From contig NWUY0300018879.1 of NCBI GenBank assembly GCA_004151065.3, positions 13,972 through 34,746 of the forward strand: a stretch of 20,775 nt of DNA. Reading direction: 5' to 3'. The DNA comes from Larix sibirica (taxonomy: Eukaryota > Streptophyta > Pinopsida > Pinales > Pinaceae). A model generated the notes under the pieces. The model searched no databases and had not been told where the DNA came from. It saw only the letters and a program-made list of their open reading frames with translations. Positions 8,845 to 18,164 of the stretch are shown here, piece after piece (the stretch's first letter is position 1; every line of letters begins with the position of its first letter). The translations under genes were made by a program, and so were the position numbers.

Positions 8845-8845
8845 N
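8845..8845. other. Lone ambiguous base, probable scaffold join
   Basis: A single n marks the end of repeat copy 1. Some short-read assemblers put one n where two contigs are ordered but no sequence overlap was found. An n sits at the exactly equivalent place in copy 2 (17795) and the downstream sequences differ completely from that base on. Confidence 0.8.
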
Positions 8846-8950
8846 ATTCATTAAAAAAATAAAAATAAAAAGTGGGCTATTCATACCTAATGGGTGTTTA
8901 ATAATAAATTAGACCATTAAAATTTTAAAACCCTTAAATGTAGCCCATGG
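8846..8950. other. 105-base junction between repeat copies
   Basis: AT-rich sequence with no coding frame. It leads directly into the start of copy 2 and may be the natural sequence to the left of the caulimovirid relic that is missing from copy 1. It ends in a perfect 14-base palindrome (TAGCCCATGGGCTA, 8941-8954) that straddles the repeat boundary. Confidence 0.6.
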
Positions 8951-9086
8951 GCTAAGATTGGCCCCTAAAATTTTCCATGGAAGAACCTGATTTTTGGATG
9001 CTTATGTGACGAGAATTTAATTGGGCATTATTATTGCAAGTCGGTCTCTTCATTGACTCTGAGCGGAGACAAACCTATACAAAAGT

Positions 9087-9111
9087 TTGTATCAGAGGCT
9101 GGTTTCGAGCC
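9087..9111 (+). promoter_or_regulatory. Primer-binding site of caulimovirid relic (copy 2)
   Basis: Identical to 137-161: 21 of 25 bases complementary to the 3' end of plant tRNA-iMet, 67 bases before the relic ATG at 9178. Confidence 0.7.
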
Positions 9112-9151
9112 TTGAATCTACAAAAGCTGGTTTGGAGCCTTTGGTCTGCAA
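9096..9151 (+). repeat. 28-nt imperfect tandem repeat over the PBS (copy 2)
   Basis: Units 9096-9123 and 9124-9151, identical to those at 146-201, so the tandem repeat predates whatever created the 8.95-kb repeat. Confidence 0.6.
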
Positions 9152-9177
9152 AATCCTTCAGCATAATCTAGGTTTTA

Positions 9178-11290
9178 ATGGATTCATCCCAGACAATCCC
9201 ATTTTCTAATCTAGATCATATAAATTCTCATAATGAAAATTCTAGTTCTGTACCTGTTGTATTATCTTCTATGTTTTCTTTATCTTCTTTAGAGCATAGC
9301 AATCATGGACAAACTGAATATGTAGAAGAAAACCCAAAACCCAAATGGAAAATGCCTAAAATTCCATCCAAACAAGTATATCAGGATATGAAATGGTTTA
9401 ATATATATGAAATCCTTGCATCGGTATTATGTGCATGAAGGTGTAAGTAAGGTTTCTGCAAATACTAGTTTGACTGGTCAACATCTTCCTTTGCTGGATC
9501 CTAAAGAAATGAAACAGTTAGGAAAGAAACATGGAATTAATTATGTACATTTAGGAAAGGTTTTTATAAGCATTAAAGGATTGCACCGTTCAGCCATTCT
9601 GGCCCAGGACTTAGTCGTTCTCATGGACTCCCGATTCAGAAAATTTTAAGGATGCTCTAATAGGTGGCACCTAGATTGACCTTTCTAATGAAGTTTAGTA
9701 CATTGACATTGCACCCAGTTTTGGTACAAGCATTCATGATCCTTTCCTGCGAGATATATTTGAATTAAGAGTGTTTACTCAAGGATATGGTATGAACCCT
9801 ATGGACTAATACTCTTACCCCGATGGTCAAACATAAGCCACATCCGAAAGACATTTCCTCTATACTTGTGAAGGCAGATAATCAATCAAGTACTCTTGTT
9901 CCTGAAAAAATAACTTGGGAACAACTTAGTTTTCCCACATAATGGGTCATTCCTGCCCCTAAAAATCCACCTCAAGTTGCATTCACTAGCTCCAAGATAC
10001 TTGAGGATAATTCTAGTGCTAAGATTATTTTCCCAAGCATATCCCTGTCTCTTCCATACCATCCTTCTGTTTCCACTTCATATCAGAGATCCTACAGCCA
10101 ACGTGGTGATATTTCCCAGAATGATGACCGATTTACAATTACTCCTCCTGCATAGCTTGAAACCAATCCATTCATCCCCTATTCAAATATCCCTGATAAG
10201 GCTAGAGTCCGTCAATATCCAGATTGTTGGGTAGAAACAAAGAACACTCGATGCCTCCAAGTTAAGACTGAGATACCTGTTAATGTGAAATTCCCTCATA
10301 TACCTCAGTCATATTGTAACATGATCCAGAGCTTCCCACAACATAATTCACTAAAGAAAAAGTTAGAAATACCAGACCATTGGAAAGGTCCTCAAAAGCA
10401 GTCCAAAATCAACTAGACTACTAGAATCCTTATGGAGACAAATCAGGCCTAGGCTATAAGGGTCCAACGAATATGCAAAAACAAAACCAATCTGAGCTAG
10501 AACAGCAGAGGAAACAGAGCAATAAATTCAGACAGCTCAAAGAAAAAATTGATATTCCTTCTTCTAGATCCAAGAGAATCTCCCTGAAGAGATTTATAAT
10601 CCAACACTGCAATAAATTGCAAAATTCTTGCAAGTATATAAAGGTGGTTCACCTTATAATTACAAAGATCTCTTTATGAAGCAAATTATTAATTGGGATT
10701 TCTTCACTCATGAAGATTCTAAATATTTTAGAGAATCTCACTCCCTGCCACAAAAAAGGACCTAGCCAGAAAATGGAAAAATCACGTGATAGTAAGAAAT
10801 CAGTGGATATCATTCTATGAATGATATAAGATAGAGATATTGACATATTGTCCAATGATTCAAAGGTTAACATGGTAGAAAGTGAGAAATCAGAACCTAT
10901 AGAAGAGAATAAGACTATGAAAAGGCCCATTGAAGGCCATAAATGGGAATTGGCCAAAGGAGGAGAAACTCATACAGTAACTCCGTTCCCTCCTCTAAAA
11001 CCAATTGTCCTCAAAAGAGAGGAAGATAAAGAAGAACCAGTTATTGTTGCACCTTTTGTAGTAACAAAAGAATAAAACAAAGAAGATTGCCAATAGGGAA
11101 ATTGGACAAATGTTGCACTAAGAGGACTACCTTCACATATCCATACTGCTAGATATGCAATTGGCTCACAAGTAGAGTATCTTAGGGATTTGGTCAGATT
11201 GTTCAACAGAGAACAGAGAACTGCCTTTGAATATTTTCTCTCTTCATTGTCTATGGGGCTCATGCAAAGCCGACAACTCTGTAATTGCAT
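9178..11290 (+). pseudogene. Endogenous caulimovirid polyprotein relic (copy 2)
   Basis: Same relic as at 228-2340 with the same lesions: first stop at 9436-9438, frameshifts near 9390-9420 and 9635-9650, in-frame TAGs at 9672-9674 and 9696-9698, stop at 9807-9809. Since every break is shared, the decay happened before the two copies separated (or they are one locus counted twice). The movement-protein remnant is at about 9491-9810. No protease or RT is present. Confidence 0.6.
9491..9810 (+). other. Movement-protein domain remnant (copy 2)
   Basis: Same motifs as copy 1: LMDSRF, then after a frameshift ALIGG and IDLSN, broken by TAGs at 9672 and 9696. Confidence 0.6.
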
Positions 11291-11644
11291 ATTTTCATAT
11301 ATCCCCCATGTATTTGTCATAAAGATGCTGAGCTCTGCTCTGTTCATGGATCTTTTACAGCTGCAGACATCCTTCAAGGCTGTGAAAATGGTGGGGTCGT
11401 TACAGTAGGCAGAGGAAGGACCTTTAGTGGACTTTACTCTTCAAATTCTTCCTGAAACACCCTTCCTGAGATCTGAAAGTAACCCAGACTTCAAGCTCAC
11501 TGTTTTGGATGGCTGTAGGTGATATTTCAGTGCTGAAGACTGCTGCTGTGTGCCCAGTTTGATTGGAAATCTACCCAGATCTGAGATATTAGTTAGCTGC
11601 TTATACCCAGGGTTCCTTGAAAGGCCAACAGTGCTCAGAATTGC
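11291..11644. other. Spacer between caulimovirid relic and PPR gene (copy 2)
   Basis: Counterpart of 2341-2694. It contains the uncertain 3' edge of the relic and the presumed 3' untranslated region of the PPR gene on the minus strand. No gene is recognised. Confidence 0.5.
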
Positions 11645-11917
11645 CTAGGACAGTCCACTTGTAATTTGCCCATATGCCTTAGTGGATGGGTGGTAACAAT
11701 CCCCACAAGAACAGAATCCATCCTTAAAATGATGTAAGTGGTTAGCATCCCTCATGATGATTTCATGCCCCACAACCCTAGAGATAATCTTGGTGGCACT
11801 ATGGCAATCAACACAGACATGAAAGTTCTTGGTGACTGTGATAGACATCCAAGGAGAGGTACTTATAAGTCCAAATGCAATTGCTAGCTTTTCACTGTGG
11901 CAGCAGAGGGGGTCCTT
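11645..11917 (-). pseudogene. DYW deaminase tail cut off by in-frame TAG (copy 2)
   Basis: Identical to 2695-2967: the CHSEKLA and CVDC zinc/catalytic motifs are retained in frame after the TAG, and the C-terminal DYW is replaced by D-C-Y-H plus a tail. The shared TAG shows that the nonsense mutation predates the duplication, if that duplication is real. Confidence 0.85.
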
Positions 11918-14182
11918 CTATTCTTCCTCAACATCATGCAGCACAAAGTCTGTTTCTGGTAAATATCCAGCATCCTTCATCTGCCCGGCCAATGCACCCA
12001 ACATAGCATAGATCTCTTTGGTTTCTGAATGTGATTTGTCACCGACAACAAAAGAATGCACTATTTTGTTCACCTCTATCCAGCTGCAACCTGGTTGCTT
12101 TTTTAAACCTTTGTCTTTCATCATTCTTCTCACATTCGCTGCATCATTCCATCTTCTAGCTGCAGCATAGATGTTCGCGAGCATGACATGTGTTGCTGCA
12201 CATTCTCGTTCTAATTTGAGAAGATGTTCAGCAGCATGTATCGCAAGCTCAAGGTTTTTATGAATTCTGCATGCACCAAGCAAGGCACTCCAAACAGAAG
12301 CATCAGGTTCAAATGGCATTTCATTTATAAATTTGCTTGCCTCGTCCAAAAGGCCAGCCCGGCCAAAAAGGTCAACCATGCATCCACAATGATCCAATCT
12401 TGGCCCAATGCCATATTTGTGGGTCATGGCTTCGAAATAACAAAAACCTTCAATCACTAGACCTGCATGGCTACAAGCAGAGATAACGCCAAAGAAGGTG
12501 AGAGAATCTGGCCTTATTCCTGTCTCTTCCATGCTTGCAAAAAGTTGAAGGGCCTTCTCACCATGTCCATGTTGTGCATACCCGGCAATAATTGAATTCC
12601 AAGAGATTGCATCTCGTCTAGGCATCTTGTCAAATATGGCTTGTGCATCCTCTATGCTGCCACATTTGGCATACAAGGCAACAAGGCTGTTCTCTACAGA
12701 GAGATGTGACTCAAATCCAGTTTTGACAATATCTGCATGGAGCTGCCTGCCCTGACTAACAGCTGATAGGATAGCACATGAATTGAGAACACCAACAAAG
12801 GTGTAATTATTTGGTTTCATAGCTAAGGAATGCATTAAGCGAAAGATATCCAATGCTGCCTCGCCATTGCCATGCTTTGCATACCCTGCAATCATCGCAG
12901 TCATTGTGACCATGTCTCGCTCAGACATTTTATCAAATGATTGGCGAGCATACTCTATGATTCCACATTTCGCATACATAGCAGTCAGGGCGTTCCCCAC
13001 AAAAAGATGTGACTCGAATCCAGTCTTGATGATTTGGCCATGTAACTGCTTACCCTCTTTGAGGGCTGCTAGACTAGCACAAGCACTCAAAACACTTGAA
13101 AAGGTAAGTTCGTTAGCCTTTGATTCTGCGTGCTGCATTTCCAAAAAGAGCTTAAGCGCCTCCTTGTCATGTGCATGCAATACATACCCTGAAATCATTG
13201 CAGACCATGACACGACGTCTCGTTCAGAAATCGAAGAAAACACTTTAAAAGCATTATCTATGTCCCCACATCTCGCATACATAGTCGCAAGAGCATTTCC
13301 CACAGAGGCATACGACTCAGTCCCAGTCCTGATAACATGGCCATGGATCAGCTTCCCCTGTTCAAGAGCTTCAAGGTTAACACATGCACTTAGAAGGCTT
13401 GTAAATGTGAAATCATTCGGTTTTATGCCATCCCATCGCATTTCATTAAACAGCTCTGCAACCTCCTCTAGCTTCCCTAGTTGGGCATATGCAGAAACTA
13501 ATGCACTCCACAAAACCACATTTCTTTTAGACATTTTGTCAAACACTTGGCATGCATCTTCTATACTCCCGCAATTTGCATACAATCCAACAAGGGCAGT
13601 CCCCACATAGATATCTGTATCAAATCCACTTCTGATGGCATATGTATGGAATTGCCTGCCTTGTTCCAGGTGCATTAAACTCGCACACGTGCTGATAATA
13701 CTCGAGAACACAAACTGGTCTGGTTTCGCACCCGCTAATTGCATTGGGTTAAACAGCTGAAAGCCTTCATAAGGACACCCATTTTGCACATATCCCGTGA
13801 TAAGAGTATTCCACGAGACTTCATCTCGTTGCGTTGTTTTGTCAAACACTTGGTGTGCATCCTCGATTCTTCGACATTTAACATACATATTTATAAGGTT
13901 ATTACTCATGAAAATGTCATGCTCAAATCCCAGTTTGATAATGTGGGCATGGATGCTCTTACCTCCTGATAAGCTCCTCATGTTTTTACACTTCTGCAAG
14001 AACTCTACACAGTTTCTCTCTCCTTGGTTTATGGATTCCGTGTCCTCATCTTCGTCATTGCAAATGCCCCTCCTAACTGTACTGATACCCACATGCCTGG
14101 AGTTGATATAATGCCTGGAACAAATTTGCATTGGATTCAAGAATTTAATGTTGGGAATTATGTTATGTTTTGGCTGCTTCAT
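11918..14182 (-). CDS. PLS-class PPR protein truncated before the deaminase (copy 2)
   Basis: A 754-residue protein identical to the one at 2968-5232 except for R110H and M116T, both in the first S repeat (residues 90-120). M116T needs two adjacent base changes (ATG to ACA, 13835-13836); R110H is CGC to CAC (13854). Neither is a base-specifying position of the repeat. Met at 116 fits the repeat consensus (FDKM recurs in later S repeats), so copy 1 looks ancestral there. The same in-frame TAG (11918-11920) ends the frame. Repeat order, transit-like N-terminus and start assignment are as in copy 1. Confidence 0.88.
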   Translation of the reverse strand: MKQPKHNIIPNIKFLNPMQICSRHYINSRHVGISTVRRGICNDEDEDTESINQGERNCVEFLQKCKNMRSLSGGKSIHAHIIKLGFEHDIFMSNNLINMYVKCRRIEDAHQVFDKTTQRDEVSWNTLITGYVQNGCPYEGFQLFNPMQLAGAKPDQFVFSSIISTCASLMHLEQGRQFHTYAIRSGFDTDIYVGTALVGLYANCGSIEDACQVFDKMSKRNVVLWSALVSAYAQLGKLEEVAELFNEMRWDGIKPNDFTFTSLLSACVNLEALEQGKLIHGHVIRTGTESYASVGNALATMYARCGDIDNAFKVFSSISERDVVSWSAMISGYVLHAHDKEALKLFLEMQHAESKANELTFSSVLSACASLAALKEGKQLHGQIIKTGFESHLFVGNALTAMYAKCGIIEYARQSFDKMSERDMVTMTAMIAGYAKHGNGEAALDIFRLMHSLAMKPNNYTFVGVLNSCAILSAVSQGRQLHADIVKTGFESHLSVENSLVALYAKCGSIEDAQAIFDKMPRRDAISWNSIIAGYAQHGHGEKALQLFASMEETGIRPDSLTFFGVISACSHAGLVIEGFCYFEAMTHKYGIGPRLDHCGCMVDLFGRAGLLDEASKFINEMPFEPDASVWSALLGACRIHKNLELAIHAAEHLLKLERECAATHVMLANIYAAARRWNDAANVRRMMKDKGLKKQPGCSWIEVNKIVHSFVVGDKSHSETKEIYAMLGALAGQMKDAGYLPETDFVLHDVEEE

Positions 14183-15215
14183 AGCTGCCTCTTTTCAACA
14201 GTTGTGAGATGCTGCATAAATGCGCTATATTGGCTGATTTTTAAATTTTTTTTCCCGGATTTGATAGTTTAGTTCAAATTTTGGACATGGGAGTTTCGAA
14301 ACAAGTCAATGAATTACTCTACCAACCCGCATATAAGTCTTACGGCACTGGTGGAACATCTTAGATTTGGCGTTGCAGGGTTTTCAGAACACGGATTCGG
14401 CATGTTTACTCGAAACTTGTGTTTAAGTTGAAGAGAAAGTTTTCTCGTTCTCACCGACAATTATAATTTCCTACTAAATCCTATCAAATTCAAATTCAAA
14501 TATAAAATAAAATTATTCACTAATTAATTAACTTACCTATCTAAATAGATAAATTCAACCAAAACTATTTTCATGGTTGTTTTTCTTTTCAAACTTGAAA
14601 AAGCAAAGTTTTATGGTCTATTAATAAAAATTAGTTTTTTACCAGATTCCTATCAAATTTAAATTTTAAATCTCAACGAAAAAATGTAGAAGTTTGTTTA
14701 CTAATTAACTTACTCAAAACATAAATGAAAATGATATAATATAGTTAAATACAACTGATAGGTACATTACAATGTTACCTTTAAGAATTTCAAAACCCCC
14801 AAATGTTAAAAAAAAACAATTAAATTTGTAAAATAACTTAATAATTATTAAAAACACAAAATAATTTATTAATTATTACAACTTAAAAGTTGTACTAGAA
14901 TTATTACTAAAGTAAGAAGCTCAATTATAATTAAGTTATGAGTGTACCACCATCCACCTCAACAACCAATTTGATGTAGAGAACACAAACATCATTAAAT
15001 AAGGCTCTTCTCAATTTATAACACTCATGACTTTATTAAGTATACCATTTGCTTTATCAAGGCCATCTTATCCTTAATGTTACATTGTTTTCCATATTTC
15101 ATCCATGCCTATTGGAAGCCTAGAGTTGAGCATTGCCTTCACAATGCCTAATTTGATTCACATTCTAACAACATTTAGAGATTAGCCACATATAATATGA
15201 CACATAGCTTAACAA
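14183..15215. other. AT-rich 5' flank of PPR gene (copy 2)
   Basis: Counterpart of 5233-6265, with the minus-strand CCAAT motif at 14229-14235 and the short inverted repeat at 14878-14893. No gene seen. Confidence 0.5.
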
Positions 15216-15280
15216 AGTCTAAGTAGTTGTAAAGAACCTATATTTGTATAATCATGTATATTTGTTATTGATTCCCTTCA
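15216..15280 (+). repeat. 3' end of gypsy 5' LTR (copy 2)
   Basis: Identical to 6266-6330. The last 40-65 bases resemble the end of the 3' LTR at 20387. Confidence 0.55.
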
Positions 15281-15282
15281 AG

Positions 15283-15295
15283 TGGTATCAGAGCC
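15283..15295 (+). promoter_or_regulatory. Gypsy primer-binding site, tRNA-iMet (copy 2)
   Basis: TGGTATCAGAGCC, a perfect 13-base complement of the plant initiator tRNA-Met 3' end, two bases after the LTR end. Confidence 0.9.
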
Positions 15296-17449
15296 TATCA
15301 AATTTGATCATTTAGGCTAACTAGATCATGACCAAGGGAGACCAAATCATCATGGTTGTTGAAAAGTTTCATGTTTGTGATTTAGCTCAATGCATGAGAA
15401 CTTAGGTTTGTTGGAAGGTTTCTTTGCACCTATTGCACTTGTTCATGGCGGCCTATGTACACTTGACATGGACAAGTTTTTTGGCATATGAATATATCTC
15501 ACCACGTCTTCTTTTTCCTTGTGGATTGAACTTGTAGTCTCGACCTCAAATTGAGATCATGTCGGGTAATTGTTTCCAGCAAGGATCCCTCTGAAACAAG
15601 TTGATGACCCCAAATTGGTCACTCTATTGCTTCACACTAGCCGTCGTGAATATCATAGGTCATATCAAGTTATGATAGGTGTAGGGACTCTCTTCTACCC
15701 ATGAAGAAACCAATTATCAATCTAAAGGAACTCTAAATCAATTTTTGTGAATCATAAGAAACTTAAACTTGGAATTGTGCATCTGCATAGATAGATCAGA
15801 TATACCTAACTCTAATTAAAAAGGAATGGTGGATCCATATAAAAGGATATATCTAGAGGCAAGATGCCAAGTAATGTATAACTTAGCTAACATATTAAAT
15901 ATATTCACTTTGAAAGCTTGGGTGATGTTTACAAGGTCATAAATAAATTAGCAAAATAGCAATAAAAAATGGCAGTGTGCAAGTCTACAATCAACCACAT
16001 ATCCAAACAAGTTGATGAAGTCAAATATAGAATGAGGGAATGGAACAAGAACTAGACACTATAAGCATGGTCCAATAGTGAAAGTAGTTTGAGAACTCAC
16101 ACCTCTTTTCACTAGCCACTCCCCATTCAACCCATGATCTTCTAATGGTTTCATGAACAAAATAAAAAATGATGTGCAGAAGCTTGAAGATGAAGATAAT
16201 ATAAACATGGCAATATAGATTATTAAAATTGCACGCTATTTTGAAATGTATAAGATACATGATGATGAAGATAATATTATATTAGCGCTAGTGTATGTGG
16301 AATGTTCATCAAACTATTGATTCTTATGGTGGAACTCCAAATCCCTTGGCTTAGCAAGGGATTATGATATATATTTAAATATTAAAAGATTTCTTAGTAT
16401 ATGAGACGGAAATGTTTGTCAAACTCATTTGATTGTGAGAAATCTTAGGATATTTAGATATTAAGAGTTAAATAAGGTCAACTACGTTTAATGTAATATT
16501 AGGGTAATGTGTACTTTTAGTACGTTTTCTTAGTGTGCTTTTTTACTTCACTAATCTGACGGTCACAACAATGTTCTACACATGAGTGATCTAACAATTC
16601 AAACACCTCCTCAATATATTAACAACACTTGATTCATGGATTAATACCTGATTGGTCCATCATCTCAATTTAAAGAGCACAGAGGATCAGCTGTCAATGA
16701 TTAATTGTGAGATATATTGATGTGCATTATTCTTTTTTGCATTAATATAGTTCATGAAGTGGCCATGGATAGTTTCCCTCCTTAAGGGATTTAACCATAT
16801 AAACATTAGTGCATTGATCCTTCATATGTGTGTGTGAGTATTTTACCTAAGGGGATTGACTTGTGTGATGATACCCTAGTTTTTGAACAAAAAACAAGTA
16901 TAATTGCTGAGTGTTTTAATGACTTGGAAGTACTAACCACCCATGTGATAGAACTATCAAAAGGTATAAACAATCATATTAGGGTTGAAGCAAAATATAC
17001 AAAAACAAACTCAAATTATTAGATATCAAAGACATGGAATAAGAGCAAATAAATCCAAAATCAATGAAGAGAAATTCATGACCTATCAATGATCTTCTTG
17101 GTCCCAAACCCAAAAAAATGAACAATAAATATATTCCTTCTAACTAAAGGAACTCATTATTCAATGAAAAGAAGGTCAAAGATGAAAGTAATGTTTCAAC
17201 TGCAATGCAGTTTGGAGTCCAAGCCAATAATGCAAGAAAAAAATGGTGTACTTATGTGAACTAAATAGTAGCAACAATGAAAATGAGGAAGAAGCAGGCC
17301 ATTTATCTACATATGATATGGGAACTAATAATTTGAGCAATGAATATAAAAGTATCAAACATGAATATAACAATCAAATTAAAATACCACCCTAACATTC
17401 TTTGTTGTTGCAAGGACAATGATTTCTCAATCCTGAACTCTTAGATTTT

Positions 17450-17527
17450 TTTTGTTACATTAAGAAAAAAAAAACGACGATGCTTATAGATAGTGGAAGA
17501 ACACAAGATACATTTGTCAATTGGGTC
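17450..17527 (+). pseudogene. Retropepsin active-site remnant (copy 2)
   Basis: MLIDSGRT with Asp-Ser-Gly at 17489-17497, interrupted at once by the TAG that begins the SINE-like segment. Confidence 0.6.
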
Positions 17528-17794
17528 TAGCTTGAGTGGTTGTGGGATGGAGTGTTATCCTCCCCACCCAAGTTATTTTCCTTACTTATAGTGCTATCGT
17601 CCTCATCGTTTAAATTGGTGGTATTTGGGGTATAATAGTTGTGGGTTCGGGAATCCACCCTTTAAGTGGCAATGTCTTTGTTCTTGTTTGTGAATGCCTC
17701 TCTAACCAATATATCTTTATTTGGCATTCAAACCCTTGTTTTTTTATGAGGATCTCTCAGAAGGAAGTAAGTGACATGTTGAGCTCATAATGAG
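17528..17794 (+). mobile_element. SINE-like insertion candidate (copy 2)
   Basis: A-box-like TAGCTTGAGTGG at 17528-17539 and B-box-like GGTTCGGGAATCC at 17644-17656, as in copy 1, with one substitution at 17749. It lies between the retropepsin active site and the protease-RT linker of the gypsy element, consistent with an insertion into pol. Confidence 0.35.
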
Positions 17795-17795
17795 N
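17795..17795. other. Lone ambiguous base, probable scaffold join
   Basis: An n at the position exactly equivalent to 8845. The sequence after it shares a 25-base match with 17560-17584 but no continuous overlap, so the join is not proven by sequence. Confidence 0.8.
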
Positions 17796-17860
17796 GAGTG
17801 TTATCCTCCCCACCCAAGTTCTATCCCCATAAGTGACATGTTGAGATCGTAATGAATATA
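17796..17860 (+). repeat. Shortened second copy of the SINE-like sequence
   Basis: Bases 17796-17820 repeat 25 bases found at 17560-17584 (GAGTGTTATCCTCC...CAAGTT), and 17830-17855 repeats the end of the preceding segment (AAGTGACATGTTGAG, then two changes). Relative to 17528-17794 the middle is missing. Either there are two tandem SINE-like copies or the right-hand contig is a variant allele of the left-hand contig end. Confidence 0.6.
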
Positions 17861-18164
17861 TTCTTGTAATTGCTTTGAGTCTTGTTGTTGACTTGGGATT
17901 ATGCCCAAAAGAATCCAAGGTTTATTGTGAGTACCATCCTCGAAATGAGGGGAAGTACTTGACGATTATCTCAAGGATAATTACTTAGAAAAAATAAAAT
18001 AAACAAATCATAGATATAAATAGTTAAATAGTTAAATATATTTGTTTACCCTACCTTTGACTTTCAAGTCACAATACCAAATGACATAACCACTCATGTG
18101 ATGGAAAATATCATAAGGTAGATTTGATTATTAATGATTACTAATTTAGGTCTCCAAGTATGAC
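17861..18164 (+). other. Unassigned stretch left of gypsy pol
   Basis: AT-rich, with short tandem ATAGTTAA motifs near 18018-18038. It should contain the rest of the protease, but I cannot recognise conserved residues. No other gene is visible. Confidence 0.4.

Larger units (their letters stand above)
1..8845. repeat. Copy 1 of an 8.95-kb direct repeat
   Basis: This block recurs at 8951-17795 with a fixed offset of 8950 and no indel that I could see. Differences found by eye are at 10 (a, versus g at 8960), 4885, 4886, 4904 and 8799. It carries a caulimovirid relic, a PPR gene and the left part of a gypsy element. The window begins at base 1 of the repeat, so its true left edge is not visible. 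The right edge coincides exactly with the lone n at 8845. A shared breakpoint at an ambiguous base points to scaffold construction (two haplotypes or one contig used twice) at least as strongly as to a real tandem duplication. Confidence 0.97.
6266..8845 (+). mobile_element. Ty3/gypsy element, left part (copy 1, cut at n)
   Basis: The end of the 5' LTR (ending TTCA at 6330) is followed after two bases by a perfect tRNA-iMet PBS, then about 2.2 kb where gag should lie, then a retropepsin active-site remnant. Gag is too degenerate to assign securely: 7878-8072 is open for 64 codons, and around 7280-7400 there are short gag-like pieces with stops. The copy stops at the n at 8845 and the following bases return to the caulimovirid side of the repeat. 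Its continuation is seen only after copy 2. Confidence 0.7.
8951..17795. repeat. Copy 2 of the 8.95-kb direct repeat
   Basis: Near-identical to 1-8845. Unlike copy 1, this copy is followed by more of the same gypsy element (pol, PPT, 3' LTR), so its right-hand context is the biologically coherent one. It is preceded by the 105-base segment 8846-8950, which may be the true sequence left of the caulimovirid relic. The identity ends at n 17795. Confidence 0.97.
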
